Shown: positions 51,773 to 60,555 of the stretch, one piece after another
Layout: each line of letters begins with the position of its first letter
Position numbering within the stretch: the stretch's first letter is position 1
DNA from: an uncultured Spirochaetaceae bacterium
GTDB taxonomy: Bacteria > Spirochaetota > Spirochaetia > Sphaerochaetales > Sphaerochaetaceae
Direction of reading: 5' to 3'
NCBI GenBank assembly: GCA_944390725.1
Contig: CALXQU010000011.1
Span: 20,369-84,368, forward strand
DNA: 64,000 nucleotides
Translations under genes and position numbers: made by a program
The notes under the pieces: model-generated
The model's database searches: none
What the model was told of the DNA's origin: nothing
What the model saw: the letters and a program-made list of their open reading frames with translations, nothing else

Positions 51773-53106
51773 CTGTCCTCCTTTTCACCTGTGCTGTATC
51801 CAGCCTGCAGTTCTGATATATCTATGCCGAGCGTATCGGAAAGGGCATAGCACTCGAGAAGGTGGCTCACCCTGTATGATATCGTCGTCATCTGGCTCTG
51901 CAGCAGCGCGGTGCGGGCATCGGCAAGGTCAAGCGCCGACGATGCGCCCGCTTCATAGGCTTCCTGCGTGAGCTGGTATGTGCGTTCCGCTATCTCCTCG
52001 GAACTGATCGCGCTTCCGATTGAGTCCTGCAGCTGGGAAATCCTGATCACGCCCGACCTGATTTCCTCGAGGAGGTTCTCGCTGGCCCTTGAGAGCGCTA
52101 TCGATGCCAGCCTGATGGAGTCATCTCGGTCCCTTATGGCTGAGTCTGCAGTGCCGCCGGGAAGCATCTGGCTGAGGGGGATGCTCAATGAGACGGATCC
52201 CGTAAGCGAGTTCGTCCTGTGGGTGTAGTTCCATGAGCCGTCGGCAAGGCCGCCATATGAGTAGCCGATCGATGCCGACAGCCTCGGCACATATGCGGAG
52301 AGCACGGCGGAGTCGCGGCCAGAGCGCTCTGACTCAAGCGCATTGCGGGCCTGCTGCATCGCCAGCGTCCCCGCGGAGTATTCTTCGAAGAGCTCTTCCG
52401 CCGATGGCAGCGAGAGCATCACCGGGTCCGGCAGCGGCATGGTGCGGAAATCCCCGCTGAGCCCGGTCAGCGCCTTGAGCTGCTCCATGGCCAGCCTGAG
52501 GCTGTCTTCCGCTGCGGAGAGCGTCAGCCTTGCGGTCGAGAGCGAATACTCCGACTGCCTCATCGAGAGCTCCCCGATCATTCCCCGCTCATATCCTGCG
52601 AGCGCCGAGCGGTACTGCTCCTCGGCAAGATGCATGGCCGCCAGCGCGCTGTCATGCTCGGCACTGAGCGCCGCCATGTTCCAATATGCGGAGATGACTG
52701 CCGATTCCACCTCATCGCAGGCTGCGCGGAACTCCAGGGAGGCAGCCTCCTTCGCCAGGCTGCGTACCCTGCCGTCATTGGCCATCTCGCCCTTGAATTC
52801 GAAGCTTGCATCGGCTCCCGCGCTCACCGCCAGCCCACCGTAGCGGATCTCCTCTGCGGATGATACCGGGAAGCTGACCGATGGGCTGGCCGAGGCCTTC
52901 AGCGAAATCGAGGGCATGAACGTGGACATGGCATTATCCTGTATGCGCATCGTCCTTTCCAGCGTCGCCCTCGCATACTCTATATCGAGATTGTTCTCCT
53001 TTGCGCTCATGATCGCATCGGCTAGGCTGGCCACTGGGGCTTCCGCCGCCATATGCGATATGCAGAGAAAGGCTATGGCCGCTACCGCCAAGGCTTTCTT
53101 AGGCAT
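51769..53106 (-). CDS. TolC-family outer membrane efflux protein
   Basis: A 445-residue outer membrane channel. A signal peptide (KKALAVAAIAFLCISHMAAEA) leads into two outer membrane efflux protein repeats of long helices (LADAIMSAKENNLDIEYARA ... and SLAMEQLKALTGLSGDF in the first half; QARNALESERSGRDSAVLSA in the second). It is the first gene of the efflux operon, with an AAGGAGAGG ribosome site. The 121-bp gap before nagB holds a possible TATAAG -10 on the minus strand but no gene. Confidence 0.92.
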   Translation of the reverse strand: MPKKALAVAAIAFLCISHMAAEAPVASLADAIMSAKENNLDIEYARATLERTMRIQDNAMSTFMPSISLKASASPSVSFPVSSAEEIRYGGLAVSAGADASFEFKGEMANDGRVRSLAKEAASLEFRAACDEVESAVISAYWNMAALSAEHDSALAAMHLAEEQYRSALAGYERGMIGELSMRQSEYSLSTARLTLSAAEDSLRLAMEQLKALTGLSGDFRTMPLPDPVMLSLPSAEELFEEYSAGTLAMQQARNALESERSGRDSAVLSAYVPRLSASIGYSYGGLADGSWNYTHRTNSLTGSVSLSIPLSQMLPGGTADSAIRDRDDSIRLASIALSRASENLLEEIRSGVIRISQLQDSIGSAISSEEIAERTYQLTQEAYEAGASSALDLADARTALLQSQMTTISYRVSHLLECYALSDTLGIDISELQAGYSTGEKEDR

Positions 53107-53227
53107 CTCCTCTCCTTTTCCCGCCGGAGGCCTATTCCCCTTAGCAATACCGCCGACGTCCTCTTATATTCTGCCTGCAGTTGCGGGGTCGCGCAAAGGA
53201 TATTTTCATGATTAGGATGGAAAAAGG

Positions 53228-53977
53228 CTAGAAATTGCGCTTGTCGCCCATTATCAGGCAGCTTGACTGCCTATCAAGGAAGATATCGCAGCTGGTCTTC
53301 CTCTTGAGGGCGGCGCATGGCGCTGCCGGCCCCATATCGTCATAGACGCACATGGCGACGGCCTTTGCCTTGCGCTGCTCCGGGCAGGCGCAGATGATGT
53401 TCCTGGCGGAGAGTATCTCATGTATCGACATGGTTATGGCCTGCTGCGGCACATCATCGATCGATTTGAACCAGCCTTCGCCGACCTGCTGCCTCCTGGA
53501 CCTCCTCTCCAGGTCCACCAGTATGTACGGGTCTGTCGCGTCGAGGTCTGCGGGAGGGTCGTTGAAGGCGAGGTGCCCGTTCTCGCCGATGCAGATGAAG
53601 GCTACGTCGAGGGGGTAGTCCCTCATCAGGGAATTCATCTTCTTCAGCGTCGCCGCAGTGCTGCGTGAGCGCGATATCGGATGGAAGCTGCCGATGGACG
53701 GTATATAGCTGAGGAAGTTCTCGGTGAGGAATGTCTCGGATGAGGCCTTGTGCCCATCCTCCAGGCCGATGAACTCGTCGAGGAGGAACACATTGACCTT
53801 GTCCCATTCGATCTCGGCCTTCCTGAGGTTCTCCAGCAGCCCGAGCTGGCTCGTGCCAGTCACGAAAGCGACGTTGGCGGATCCTTTCTCCTTTATCGTC
53901 GTCTTGATGCAGTGGCGTCCCATCGCAGCTGCCTGCTGCGCAAGCTCTATCCTGTCTTCGCAGATCGTTATCCTCAT
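53228..53977 (-). CDS. nagB: glucosamine-6-phosphate deaminase
   Basis: A 249-residue enzyme that turns glucosamine 6-phosphate into fructose 6-phosphate and ammonia. The catalytic Asp is in VFLLDEFIGL and the signature IGENGHLAFNDPPAD is intact, as is QQAITMSIHEILSARNII. It lacks the long C-terminal allosteric tail of E. coli NagB. A GAGGAGG site precedes the ATG. It is divergent from uxuA, and amino-sugar and hexuronate use together fit a host-glycan diet. NagA is not nearby; 6-phosphogluconolactonase relatives are less likely because of the NDPP motif. Confidence 0.88.
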   Translation of the reverse strand: MRITICEDRIELAQQAAAMGRHCIKTTIKEKGSANVAFVTGTSQLGLLENLRKAEIEWDKVNVFLLDEFIGLEDGHKASSETFLTENFLSYIPSIGSFHPISRSRSTAATLKKMNSLMRDYPLDVAFICIGENGHLAFNDPPADLDATDPYILVDLERRSRRQQVGEGWFKSIDDVPQQAITMSIHEILSARNIICACPEQRKAKAVAMCVYDDMGPAAPCAALKRKTSCDIFLDRQSSCLIMGDKRNF

Positions 53978-54101
53978 CGAAGGCCTCCTCGCATATTTAT
54001 AATATGAAACCGGGGGCTGTGAACAGCCAGCTCCGCAGTGCCCTGCCGCCAGATCCGCTACGGAGAATATTTTCCTTTACAAGCCATGCATCAGCAACTA
54101 T

Positions 54102-54118
54102 TATACTAATATATTAGT
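54102..54118 (+). promoter_or_regulatory. uxuA promoter with overlapping palindromic operator
   Basis: TATACT (54102-54107) is a good -10 overlapped by the perfect 14-bp palindrome ACTAATATATTAGT (54105-54118). TTTACA at 54076-54081 is the best -35 but 20 bp away. GntR/FCD proteins bind short palindromes of this kind, and the regulator encoded in the same operon (55221-55907) is the natural candidate. A GGCTG/CAGCC hairpin (54015-54028) also lies in the 167-bp nagB-uxuA gap. Confidence 0.55.
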
Positions 54119-54144
54119 TTTTGTGGAAAAGGAGATCAACCCCT

Positions 54145-55224
54145 ATGCAGATGACGATGAGATGGTTCGGCGACAAGTTCGACTCGGTGAAGCTCTGGCA
54201 GATCAGGCAGGTCCCGGGCGTGACGGGCGTTATCACTACGCTCTATGACATCCCGGCAGGCGATGTATGGCCGCTTGAGAAGATCCAGGCGCTCAAGAAG
54301 GAAGTCGAGGATGCCGGACTCAATATCGCGGGAATCGAAAGCGTTAATATCCATGATGATATCAAGATCGGCCTTCCCAGCCGCGATAAGTACATAGAGA
54401 ACTACATCATCACGCTTGAGAATCTCGCCAAGTGCGATATCAAGCTGGTATGCTACAACTTCATGCCTGTATTCGACTGGACGAGGACGGACCTTGCCAA
54501 GGCCAGGCCTGATGGCGCTACGGTCCTTGCCTATGACCAGAAGGTAGTCGATACGATCGATCCGCAGAAGTTCTTCGACCAGACCAACGACAGCTCCAAC
54601 GGTTTCGTGATGCCAGGCTGGGAGCCGGAGAGGCTCAGCAGGGTCAAGGAGCTCTTCGAGGCATACAAGGACGTAACTGAGGAGAAGCTCTTCGACAACC
54701 TCGTCTACTTCCTCAAGGCGATACAGCCGGTATGCGAGAAGTACGGCATCAAGATGGCTATCCATCCTGACGATCCGGCATGGCCTGTATTCGGGCTGCC
54801 GAGGATTATCACCTCCAAGGAGAAGATCCTCAAGGTCATGAAGGCAGTCGATTCGCCGTTCAACGGCCTTACCTTCTGCGCAGGCTCGTTCGGCACCAAT
54901 CCGAAGAATGACCTCCCCGGCATCATCAGGGCGCTCCCGGGACGTGTGCATTTCGCCCATGTGAGGAACCTCCATCACTTCGCGCCGGGACTCTTCGAGG
55001 AGGCTGCCCATCTCTCGTCCGATGGCTCCTTCGATATGTATGAGATCGTCAGGGCGCTCTACGAGACAGGGTTCGACGGTCCTATCCGCCCGGACCATGG
55101 AAGGGCTATCTGGGGCGAGGTCTCGATGCCGGGCTACGGACTGTATGACAGGGCCCTCGGCGCAGAGTACATCCTCGGTCTCTGGGAAGCTGTCGAGAAG
55201 AGCGAGAAGAGGCTCGTAAAATGA
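54145..55224 (+). CDS. uxuA: mannonate dehydratase
   Basis: A 359-residue TIM-barrel enzyme that dehydrates D-mannonate to 2-keto-3-deoxygluconate in glucuronate catabolism. TMRWFGDKFDSVKLWQIRQV is the family N-terminus. Metal-site residues lie in MAIHPDDPAWPVFGLPRI, TFCAGSFGTNP, VHFAHVRNL and PIRPDHGRAIWGE. ATG 54145 is preferred to 54121; an AAGGAG site lies 11 bases upstream. It overlaps the gntR gene by ATGA. Confidence 0.95.
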   Translation: MQMTMRWFGDKFDSVKLWQIRQVPGVTGVITTLYDIPAGDVWPLEKIQALKKEVEDAGLNIAGIESVNIHDDIKIGLPSRDKYIENYIITLENLAKCDIKLVCYNFMPVFDWTRTDLAKARPDGATVLAYDQKVVDTIDPQKFFDQTNDSSNGFVMPGWEPERLSRVKELFEAYKDVTEEKLFDNLVYFLKAIQPVCEKYGIKMAIHPDDPAWPVFGLPRIITSKEKILKVMKAVDSPFNGLTFCAGSFGTNPKNDLPGIIRALPGRVHFAHVRNLHHFAPGLFEEAAHLSSDGSFDMYEIVRALYETGFDGPIRPDHGRAIWGEVSMPGYGLYDRALGAEYILGLWEAVEKSEKRLVK

Positions 55225-55907
55225 GGAGGACGTCCAGCGAGGCGATCTACGATACCCTGAAGGAGGAGATCATCTTCCTCAGGCGCAAGCCTGGGGAGGA
55301 GATCGACCAGGATGAGATATCCGAACGCTTCGAGGTGTCGCGCTCCCCGGTCCGCGATGCGCTGATGAGGCTGCGTTCCGACGCCTTGGTCGTGATGCGG
55401 CCGCAGCGCGGGTGCTGGGTGTCCAGGATCGACCTCGGCAGGGTGGATGATGAATGCTTCTTCCGCCTGGCGCTGGAGAAGGGCGTCCTTGAGCGCTATC
55501 CATCCTTCATGAAGAGCTCGGACCTGACGAAGATCGAGTACTTCATCGAAGTACAGAAGGAGGCTGCCGAATCATGCGATTCCATCGCGTTCTACAACGC
55601 TGATGATGATATGCATGCTGTCTTCTTCGATTCCACGGGGCTGTCGAGGATCTGGCAGCTCATACTGAGGGAGACCGGCAACCACAGGCGCATGCGCATA
55701 CTCTCGATGTCTGCCAAGGATGTGCTGCTGCTGAATATAAGGCAGCATGAGGCGCTTCTCGGGGCATTGAAGGCGAAGGATTTCAGCAGGGCAAGGGAGA
55801 TCGAGATCGAGCATCTCTCGAAGCTGAAGTATGAAGTAGAGGGCCTGATACAGGCCAATCCAGGTTATTTCATAACCGCAAGCAAAGGAGTTCCAAGTGA
55901 AGCTTAG
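55221..55907 (+). CDS. GntR/FCD regulator of the hexuronate operon
   Basis: A 228-residue transcription factor placed between uxuA and uxuB. The winged helix occupies residues about 5-70 (ISERFEVSRSPVRDALMRLR), and the FCD domain has metal-binding residues in DDDMHAVFF (Asp, His), IRQHEALL and IEHLSKL. It overlaps both neighbours (4 and 11 bp), so regulator and enzymes are made together. It probably represses from the palindrome before uxuA and is released by fructuronate, mannonate or a related acid, as UxuR is; this is inference. Confidence 0.9.
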   Translation: MRRTSSEAIYDTLKEEIIFLRRKPGEEIDQDEISERFEVSRSPVRDALMRLRSDALVVMRPQRGCWVSRIDLGRVDDECFFRLALEKGVLERYPSFMKSSDLTKIEYFIEVQKEAAESCDSIAFYNADDDMHAVFFDSTGLSRIWQLILRETGNHRRMRILSMSAKDVLLLNIRQHEALLGALKAKDFSRAREIEIEHLSKLKYEVEGLIQANPGYFITASKGVPSEA

Positions 55908-57501
55908 CGATAAGGGCCTGCAGTCCGCGGACTGGAAGGCGAAAGGTTTCAAGGTGCCTTCCTATGACAGGGAAGCGCTCAGGAAGAGGACGGCGGAGAA
56001 TCCGGTATGGGTCCATTTCGGAGCCGGCAATATCTTCCGCGGTTTCCCCGCGCGCCTGCAGCAGGAGCTGATAGAGAAGGGGCTGGCAGACAAGGGCATA
56101 GTCGTAGGCGAGGGGTTCGACTTCGAGATCATCAGCGATGTCTACGACAGGTTCGATGACCTTACCCTCCTTGTCACGCTGAAGGCCGATGGCTCGATCG
56201 ACAGGACGGTCGTGGGGTCCGTCACGGAGGCGCATCCCTGCGATTACCGCTTCGAGGCTGGCTGGAAGAGGTTCATCGAGGTCTTCGAGAACCCATCGCT
56301 GCAGATGGTCTCCTTCACGATCACGGAGAAGGGATATGCGCTGAAGACCCCGGATGGGGAGTACTTCCCCGGCTATGCCGCTGATTTCAAGGGCGGTCCT
56401 GGCAAGGGCTCCATGTTCCTCTCGCGCCTGGCCGAGCTGCTCCTGTACCGCTACAGGAAGAATGCGGCGCCTATCGCCCTGGTATCGATGGATAACTGCT
56501 CCCATAACGGCGAGAAGGTCCAGCTTGCCATGCAGACGATTGCCCATGAATGGGTGGCGAACGGCCTCGTGGAGAAGGGCTTCGAAGAGTACCTCGCATC
56601 GGACAAGGTCGCCTATCCATGGTCGATGATCGACAAGATCACGCCGCGTCCGGATGCCAGCGTCGCCAGGATGCTGGAGGAAGACGGGTTCGAGGATACC
56701 GATGTCATCGTCACCTCGAAGCATACGTATACGGCTGCGTTCGTGAATGCCGAGGAATGCGAGTACCTCGTGATCGAGGACAGCTTCCCCAACGGACGCC
56801 CTGCGCTTGAGGAGGCCGGCGTCTACTTCACCGACAGGGACACGGTCAACAAGGTCGAGAAGATGAAGGTATGCACATGCCTCAATCCGCTCCATACGGC
56901 GCTTGCCGTCTGCGGCTGCCTGCTCGGCTATAAGCTGATTGCCGATGAGATGAAGGATGAGGACCTCGTGAATCTCGTGAAGAGGATCGGATACCAGGAG
57001 GGCCTTCCGGTCGTAGTCGATCCCGGCATCATCAGCCCGAGGAAGTTCATCGATGAGGTCGTCAATGTCCGCATCCCGAATCCGTTCATGCCCGACACCC
57101 CGCAGCGCATCGCCACGGATACATCGCAGAAGCTGCCGATCAGGTTCGGCGAGACCATCAAGGCGTATCTCGCCTCCGATAGGCTCTCGATCGAGGACCT
57201 GAAGTGCATCCCGCTCGTATTCGCTGCCTGGCTGAGGTATGTCATCGGCATCGACGACGAGGGCAAAGCCTTCGAGCCATCGCCCGATCCGCTGCTCGGC
57301 TATGCGCAGGAAGCGCTCAAGGGCATCACCCTGGGCTACGGCGGCTCGCTTGACCAGCTCCGTCCGGTGCTCTCCAACCAGAAGATCTTCGGCGTGGACC
57401 TCTATCAGGCAGGGTTGGCAGATGCTGTGCTTGGCTACTTCAGGTCGATGATCGCAGGTACAGGCTGCGTAAGGTCGACGATCCATAAGGCTGTGAACTG
57501 A
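55897..57501 (+). CDS. uxuB: mannitol dehydrogenase-family fructuronate reductase
   Basis: A 534-residue long-chain NAD-dependent dehydrogenase. WVHFGAGNIFRGFPARL contains the NAD-binding start, DNCSHNGEKV lies in the family core, and the Mannitol_dh C-terminal domain starts near TYTAAFVNAEECEYLVIED. The context with uxuA makes D-fructuronate reductase (mannonate formation) the most likely activity. The start is GTG at 55897, overlapping gntR by 11 bp. Uronate isomerase and KDG kinase/aldolase genes are not in the window. Confidence 0.9.
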   Translation: MKLSDKGLQSADWKAKGFKVPSYDREALRKRTAENPVWVHFGAGNIFRGFPARLQQELIEKGLADKGIVVGEGFDFEIISDVYDRFDDLTLLVTLKADGSIDRTVVGSVTEAHPCDYRFEAGWKRFIEVFENPSLQMVSFTITEKGYALKTPDGEYFPGYAADFKGGPGKGSMFLSRLAELLLYRYRKNAAPIALVSMDNCSHNGEKVQLAMQTIAHEWVANGLVEKGFEEYLASDKVAYPWSMIDKITPRPDASVARMLEEDGFEDTDVIVTSKHTYTAAFVNAEECEYLVIEDSFPNGRPALEEAGVYFTDRDTVNKVEKMKVCTCLNPLHTALAVCGCLLGYKLIADEMKDEDLVNLVKRIGYQEGLPVVVDPGIISPRKFIDEVVNVRIPNPFMPDTPQRIATDTSQKLPIRFGETIKAYLASDRLSIEDLKCIPLVFAAWLRYVIGIDDEGKAFEPSPDPLLGYAQEALKGITLGYGGSLDQLRPVLSNQKIFGVDLYQAGLADAVLGYFRSMIAGTGCVRSTIHKAVN

Positions 57502-57507
57502 TTATCC

Positions 57508-57529
57508 GGCCCCTGTCCCGGCAGGGGCC
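57508..57529 (+). terminator. hairpin after the hexuronate operon
   Basis: GGCCCCTG (57508-57515) and CAGGGGCC (57522-57529) form a perfect eight-pair stem, nine with a wobble, and a small loop, six bases after the uxuB stop. There is no U-tract after it, and the next gene starts 16 bases later, so it could be a weak terminator or an mRNA processing or stability element. Confidence 0.45.
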
Positions 57530-57545
57530 TATACGGGAGTCCTAT

Positions 57546-58451
57546 ATGGCAAAGCCTAAGCCTATCTATTCCAGGGCAAGCGATTACCTGCTCCTGATCC
57601 TCGGGCCCCTGTGCTCGGGAGTCGCAGCTGCCGGATTCTATACCCCGGCCAGGATCACCGGAGGGGGCGCTACCGGTATCGGCACGATCCTCTACTACCT
57701 GTTCGGGCTGGACCAGGGCATCGGGATGATGATGATAAACATCCCGCTTGTCCTTTTCGGCATGAAGGTCTTCGGCTGGAGATACGGCATCAAGACGCTG
57801 GTCGGCTCGGTGATGGTCTCGCTGATGACCACGCTGGTAGGCAGGCTCAGCGATTACCAGGGCTTCCTGGACACGTCGGAGCCCATCAATGTGCTGCTCT
57901 CGGCAATATACGGCGGCGTGCTGATGGGAGTCGGCATCGGCCTCACGATGAGGACCGGCAGCAATACCGGCGGCTCAGATATCGTCTCCCAGGTGGTTGC
58001 CAGCAAGTTCCCTGTCTCCGTCGGGGCCGTGAGCTTCTCGGTCAATGCCGTGGTCGTGTGCTGCGGCGGCATCTTCCTCGGCCTGCAGCCGATGCTTTTC
58101 GCCATCATCGCCATGTATCTCTCCGCCCAGCTGACGAACTTCGTCTTCATGGGCTTCGGCACCAATATGTCGAAGGCTGTCTACATACTCACCGACTCGG
58201 AGAAGATCCCCAGCATATCGAGGGCAGTGACATCCAGGCTCCACAGGAGCGGCACCGTCTTCGAAGGCGAGGGGCTCTATACGCTGAAGGCCAGGTACAT
58301 GCTTGTCGTCATCGTCCCCAACAACCAGCTCAAGGCGCTTCTGGCCATCGTGAACCATGAGGATGCCTCGGCTTTCGTCTTCGTCACCGAGGCATATGAA
58401 GTGCTTGGCAGAGGATTCATGCCTATCAAGAAGGCACTGCGCGATGATTAG
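57546..58451 (+). CDS. YitT-family membrane protein
   Basis: A 301-residue protein with five or six N-terminal membrane helices ([21 protein letters not shown] ... the Gly-rich GGGATGIG loop is typical) and a C-terminal cytoplasmic DUF2179 domain ([21 protein letters not shown] ... [16 protein letters not shown]). YitT proteins are widespread in Firmicutes and spirochetes but have no firmly established transport role. It overlaps the convergent trpB by 4 bp. Confidence 0.9.
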   Translation: MAKPKPIYSRASDYLLLILGPLCSGVAAAGFYTPARITGGGATGIGTILYYLFGLDQGIGMMMINIPLVLFGMKVFGWRYGIKTLVGSVMVSLMTTLVGRLSDYQGFLDTSEPINVLLSAIYGGVLMGVGIGLTMRTGSNTGGSDIVSQVVASKFPVSVGAVSFSVNAVVVCCGGIFLGLQPMLFAIIAMYLSAQLTNFVFMGFGTNMSKAVYILTDSEKIPSISRAVTSRLHRSGTVFEGEGLYTLKARYMLVVIVPNNQLKALLAIVNHEDASAFVFVTEAYEVLGRGFMPIKKALRDD

Positions 58452-59737
58452 CGCCTCTCTCCGCCGATGTGCTTCAGGAATTCATCATAGCCATCCTTGA
58501 GGTTCTCCTCAGGCTCGTATTCCGTCAGCGGATAGTGCTCCATGACATAGTCGATATCCTTGTCGCCCCTTCCTGAGAGGTTGACAAGGATCTTCTTCCC
58601 CTTGCCGAGCTTCTTGGCGAGCTTGACCGCGTATGCGACGGCATGGGATGACTCAAGGGCAGGGATGATGCCTTCCATCCTGGAGAGCGCATAGAATGCC
58701 TCCACGGCCTCCCTGTCGGTCGCGGTCTCGTAATTGACCCTGCCGATCGAGTGGAGGTAGCTGTGCTGCGGCCCCACGCCTGGATAGTCCAGTCCTGATG
58801 CGATCGAGTACACCGGCAGCGGCTCCCCGCTCTTGTCCTGCAGCACGAGCGACCTGAAGCCATGGAGCACCCCGACCGTGCCTTTCGCGATCGTAGCCGC
58901 GTGCATGTCCGTATCGAGTCCCTTTCCTGCCGGCTCGACGCCATAGAGGGCTACGTCCCTGTCCTTGAGGAAGGCTGAGAAGATGCCCATCGCATTGGAA
59001 CCGCCTCCTACGCAGGCCACCACCGCATCGGGAAGGGACCCCGCATAGCTCTGCATCTGCTCACGCGCCTCCATGCCGACTATCGACTGGAAATCGCGCA
59101 CCATCATCGGGAACGGATGCGGGCCTACCACCGAGCCGATGCAGTAGATCTGCGTCACCGGGTCGGCAAGATATGCCTCGAAAGCCGCGTCCACGGCATC
59201 CTTGAGCGTCCTTGTGCCCCTTGTCACGGAGACGACCTTGGCGCCGAGCACCTTCATCCTCGATACATTGGGGGCCTCCTTCTTCACGTCGACCTCTCCC
59301 ATGTAGATGTCGCACTCGAGGCCCAGGAGCGCCGCGGCTGTCGCAAGAGCCACTCCATGCTGGCCCGCGCCAGTCTCCGCGATCACCTTCTTCTTGCCCA
59401 TCCTCTTGGCAAGGAGCACTTCGCCGAGGCAGTGGTTGATCTTATGGGCGCCGGTGTGGTTCAGGTCCTCCCTCTTGAGGTAGATCTCAGCGCCTCCTGC
59501 AGCCTCCGTGAGCCGCTTCGCATGGTACACAGGGCTCGGGCGTCCTGTGTAGTGCTCGTTGAGCTCCTTGAGCTCCGCGATGAATGTCGGGTCTGCCGAG
59601 ATCTTCGCATATGCCTCAGAGACCTCATCCATCACCTTCTGCAGCTGCTCAGGGATGAATGATCCGCCGTACTCTCCGAAGTATCCTTCCTCGTTGGGGA
59701 GGTTAGTTGTGTCTATGCCTTTCGTTACCAGGTTCAT
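58448..59737 (-). CDS. trpB: tryptophan synthase beta subunit
   Basis: A 429-residue PLP enzyme that joins indole to serine. [14 protein letters not shown] is the classic TrpB1 start, the PLP Lys is in [11 protein letters not shown], and [11 protein letters not shown] and [10 protein letters not shown] are conserved. No trpA or other trp gene lies beside it, so it stands alone under its own promoter and operator. It could salvage indole or use TrpA encoded elsewhere. An AAAGGAG ribosome site precedes the ATG. Confidence 0.94.
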   Translation of the reverse strand: MNLVTKGIDTTNLPNEEGYFGEYGGSFIPEQLQKVMDEVSEAYAKISADPTFIAELKELNEHYTGRPSPVYHAKRLTEAAGGAEIYLKREDLNHTGAHKINHCLGEVLLAKRMGKKKVIAETGAGQHGVALATAAALLGLECDIYMGEVDVKKEAPNVSRMKVLGAKVVSVTRGTRTLKDAVDAAFEAYLADPVTQIYCIGSVVGPHPFPMMVRDFQSIVGMEAREQMQSYAGSLPDAVVACVGGGSNAMGIFSAFLKDRDVALYGVEPAGKGLDTDMHAATIAKGTVGVLHGFRSLVLQDKSGEPLPVYSIASGLDYPGVGPQHSYLHSIGRVNYETATDREAVEAFYALSRMEGIIPALESSHAVAYAVKLAKKLGKGKKILVNLSGRGDKDIDYVMEHYPLTEYEPEENLKDGYDEFLKHIGGERR

Positions 59738-59760
59738 GTGCGTCTCCTTTGTTATTGTCT

Positions 59761-59796
59761 ACAGTAATGCTACTGTCAGGAGAAACGCCTTGTCAA
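59761..59796 (-). promoter_or_regulatory. trpB promoter with inverted-repeat operator
   Basis: On the minus strand, TTGACA (59796-59791) and TAGCAT (59772-59767) are 18 bp apart. The inverted repeat ACAGTA-N4-TACTGT (59761-59776) covers the -10. This is a typical position for a repressor. The half-sites do not match the LexA CTGT-N8-ACAG order. TrpR-like control is possible but untested. Confidence 0.65.
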
Positions 59797-59807
59797 CCCC
59801 TTTCCGT

Positions 59808-59823
59808 GATTTTCCGGAAAATC
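59808..59823. repeat. 16-bp perfect palindrome behind the alkD-like gene
   Basis: GATTTTCCGGAAAATC is perfectly symmetrical. It lies two bases after the AlkD-like stop and about 12 bp upstream of the trpB -35. It could be a binding site at the trpB promoter or part of the alkD-like gene's transcript end. Confidence 0.4.
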
Positions 59824-59825
59824 TG

Positions 59826-60455
59826 TCAGCCCTGTTTCCTGCGTGTCCTGGATTCCCTTATGGAATTGCGTATCTTCTGCTCGGCACGCCTGCGCGTCGC
59901 GTCAGAGACCTTGTCCAGATAAGGGCCGGTTTCCGTCCCGTCCTTCCAGAAGACCTGCAGTCCCCAGGCTACTGCCATTGATATATAGTATTCATCGCTG
60001 TCGGCCTGCGCGATCATGGCAAGGATGTCATGGGCGGGGTACAGCCGGCGGTGCGAGAAGAGGTAGACGATGCCGATGCGCCTGACGAAGACCCTGCCTG
60101 ATGCCAGCAGGGAGCTGAAATAGCCGAATGCCTCTTCCTCCTCTCCCTTGCGGACCTTCATCGATGAGCCGATGATATCCGCATGGTCCCATGCGGACAG
60201 GTATGGCAGCAGCCCGTCGAGGAGGATGCGCCTTTCCGCGAATGGCTTGCGTATCGAGGAGATGATGAGTCCCTTCAGCAGCACGTCCTCATGGCAGATG
60301 ATGGGGAAGTCCACGCAGTCCATTTCCTTTGCCAGCTTGCGGAGCTGCGGTATGCGGATGCCGAGGACGGGAAGGGCATCATCATTCACGATCTTCCTGC
60401 TGAATTCCCGGTAGCTGCTGTCTATCAGCCCGGAGTAGAAGGGATTGCAGTCCAT
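59826..60455 (-). CDS. DNA alkylation repair protein, AlkD-like
   Basis: A 209-residue HEAT-repeat protein of the DNA alkylation repair family, which removes bulky or positively charged alkylated bases such as 3-methyladenine. LPVLGIRIPQLRKLAKEM and WDHADIIGSSMKV, followed by VRRIGIVYLF and YYISMAVAWGLQVFW, are typical helices. AlkD's catalytic Trp-Asp-Arg groups appear as the WDHAD region and later aromatic residues. A TATAAT six bases before the ATG and no ribosome site suggest a leaderless mRNA. Confidence 0.85.
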   Translation of the reverse strand: MDCNPFYSGLIDSSYREFSRKIVNDDALPVLGIRIPQLRKLAKEMDCVDFPIICHEDVLLKGLIISSIRKPFAERRILLDGLLPYLSAWDHADIIGSSMKVRKGEEEEAFGYFSSLLASGRVFVRRIGIVYLFSHRRLYPAHDILAMIAQADSDEYYISMAVAWGLQVFWKDGTETGPYLDKVSDATRRRAEQKIRNSIRESRTRRKQG

Positions 60456-60461
60456 GCGGTG

Positions 60462-60497
60462 ATTATAGCACGGATATCGGTATCCGATTGGGAATCG
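60462..60497. promoter_or_regulatory. alkD-like promoter and two inverted repeats
   Basis: The minus strand carries TGC-TATAAT with its -10 at 60467-60462. Just upstream are CGGATA-TCGG-TATCCG (60471-60486) and the overlapping CGATT-GGG-AATCG (60485-60497). They lie between the divergent AlkD-like and SDR genes, in the -35 region of the former, and could bind a regulator such as an alkylation sensor. Confidence 0.45.
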
Positions 60498-60555
60498 TAA
60501 GATGCGTTTCCATATACCTATTCACTATAGTCCTGCTGTATGAGAGAATCATCAT

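Noticed and set aside
54015..54028. GGCTG-TGAA-CAGCC hairpin between nagB and uxuA as a terminator or riboswitch.
   Set aside because: It lies upstream of both divergent genes, has only five pairs and no T-tract or conserved aptamer features.
55870..57486. A 538-codon open frame on the minus strand covering nearly all of uxuB.
   Set aside because: The plus strand encodes a clear dehydrogenase. Long antisense frames are expected from its G+C-rich codons, and the minus product has no motif or ribosome site.
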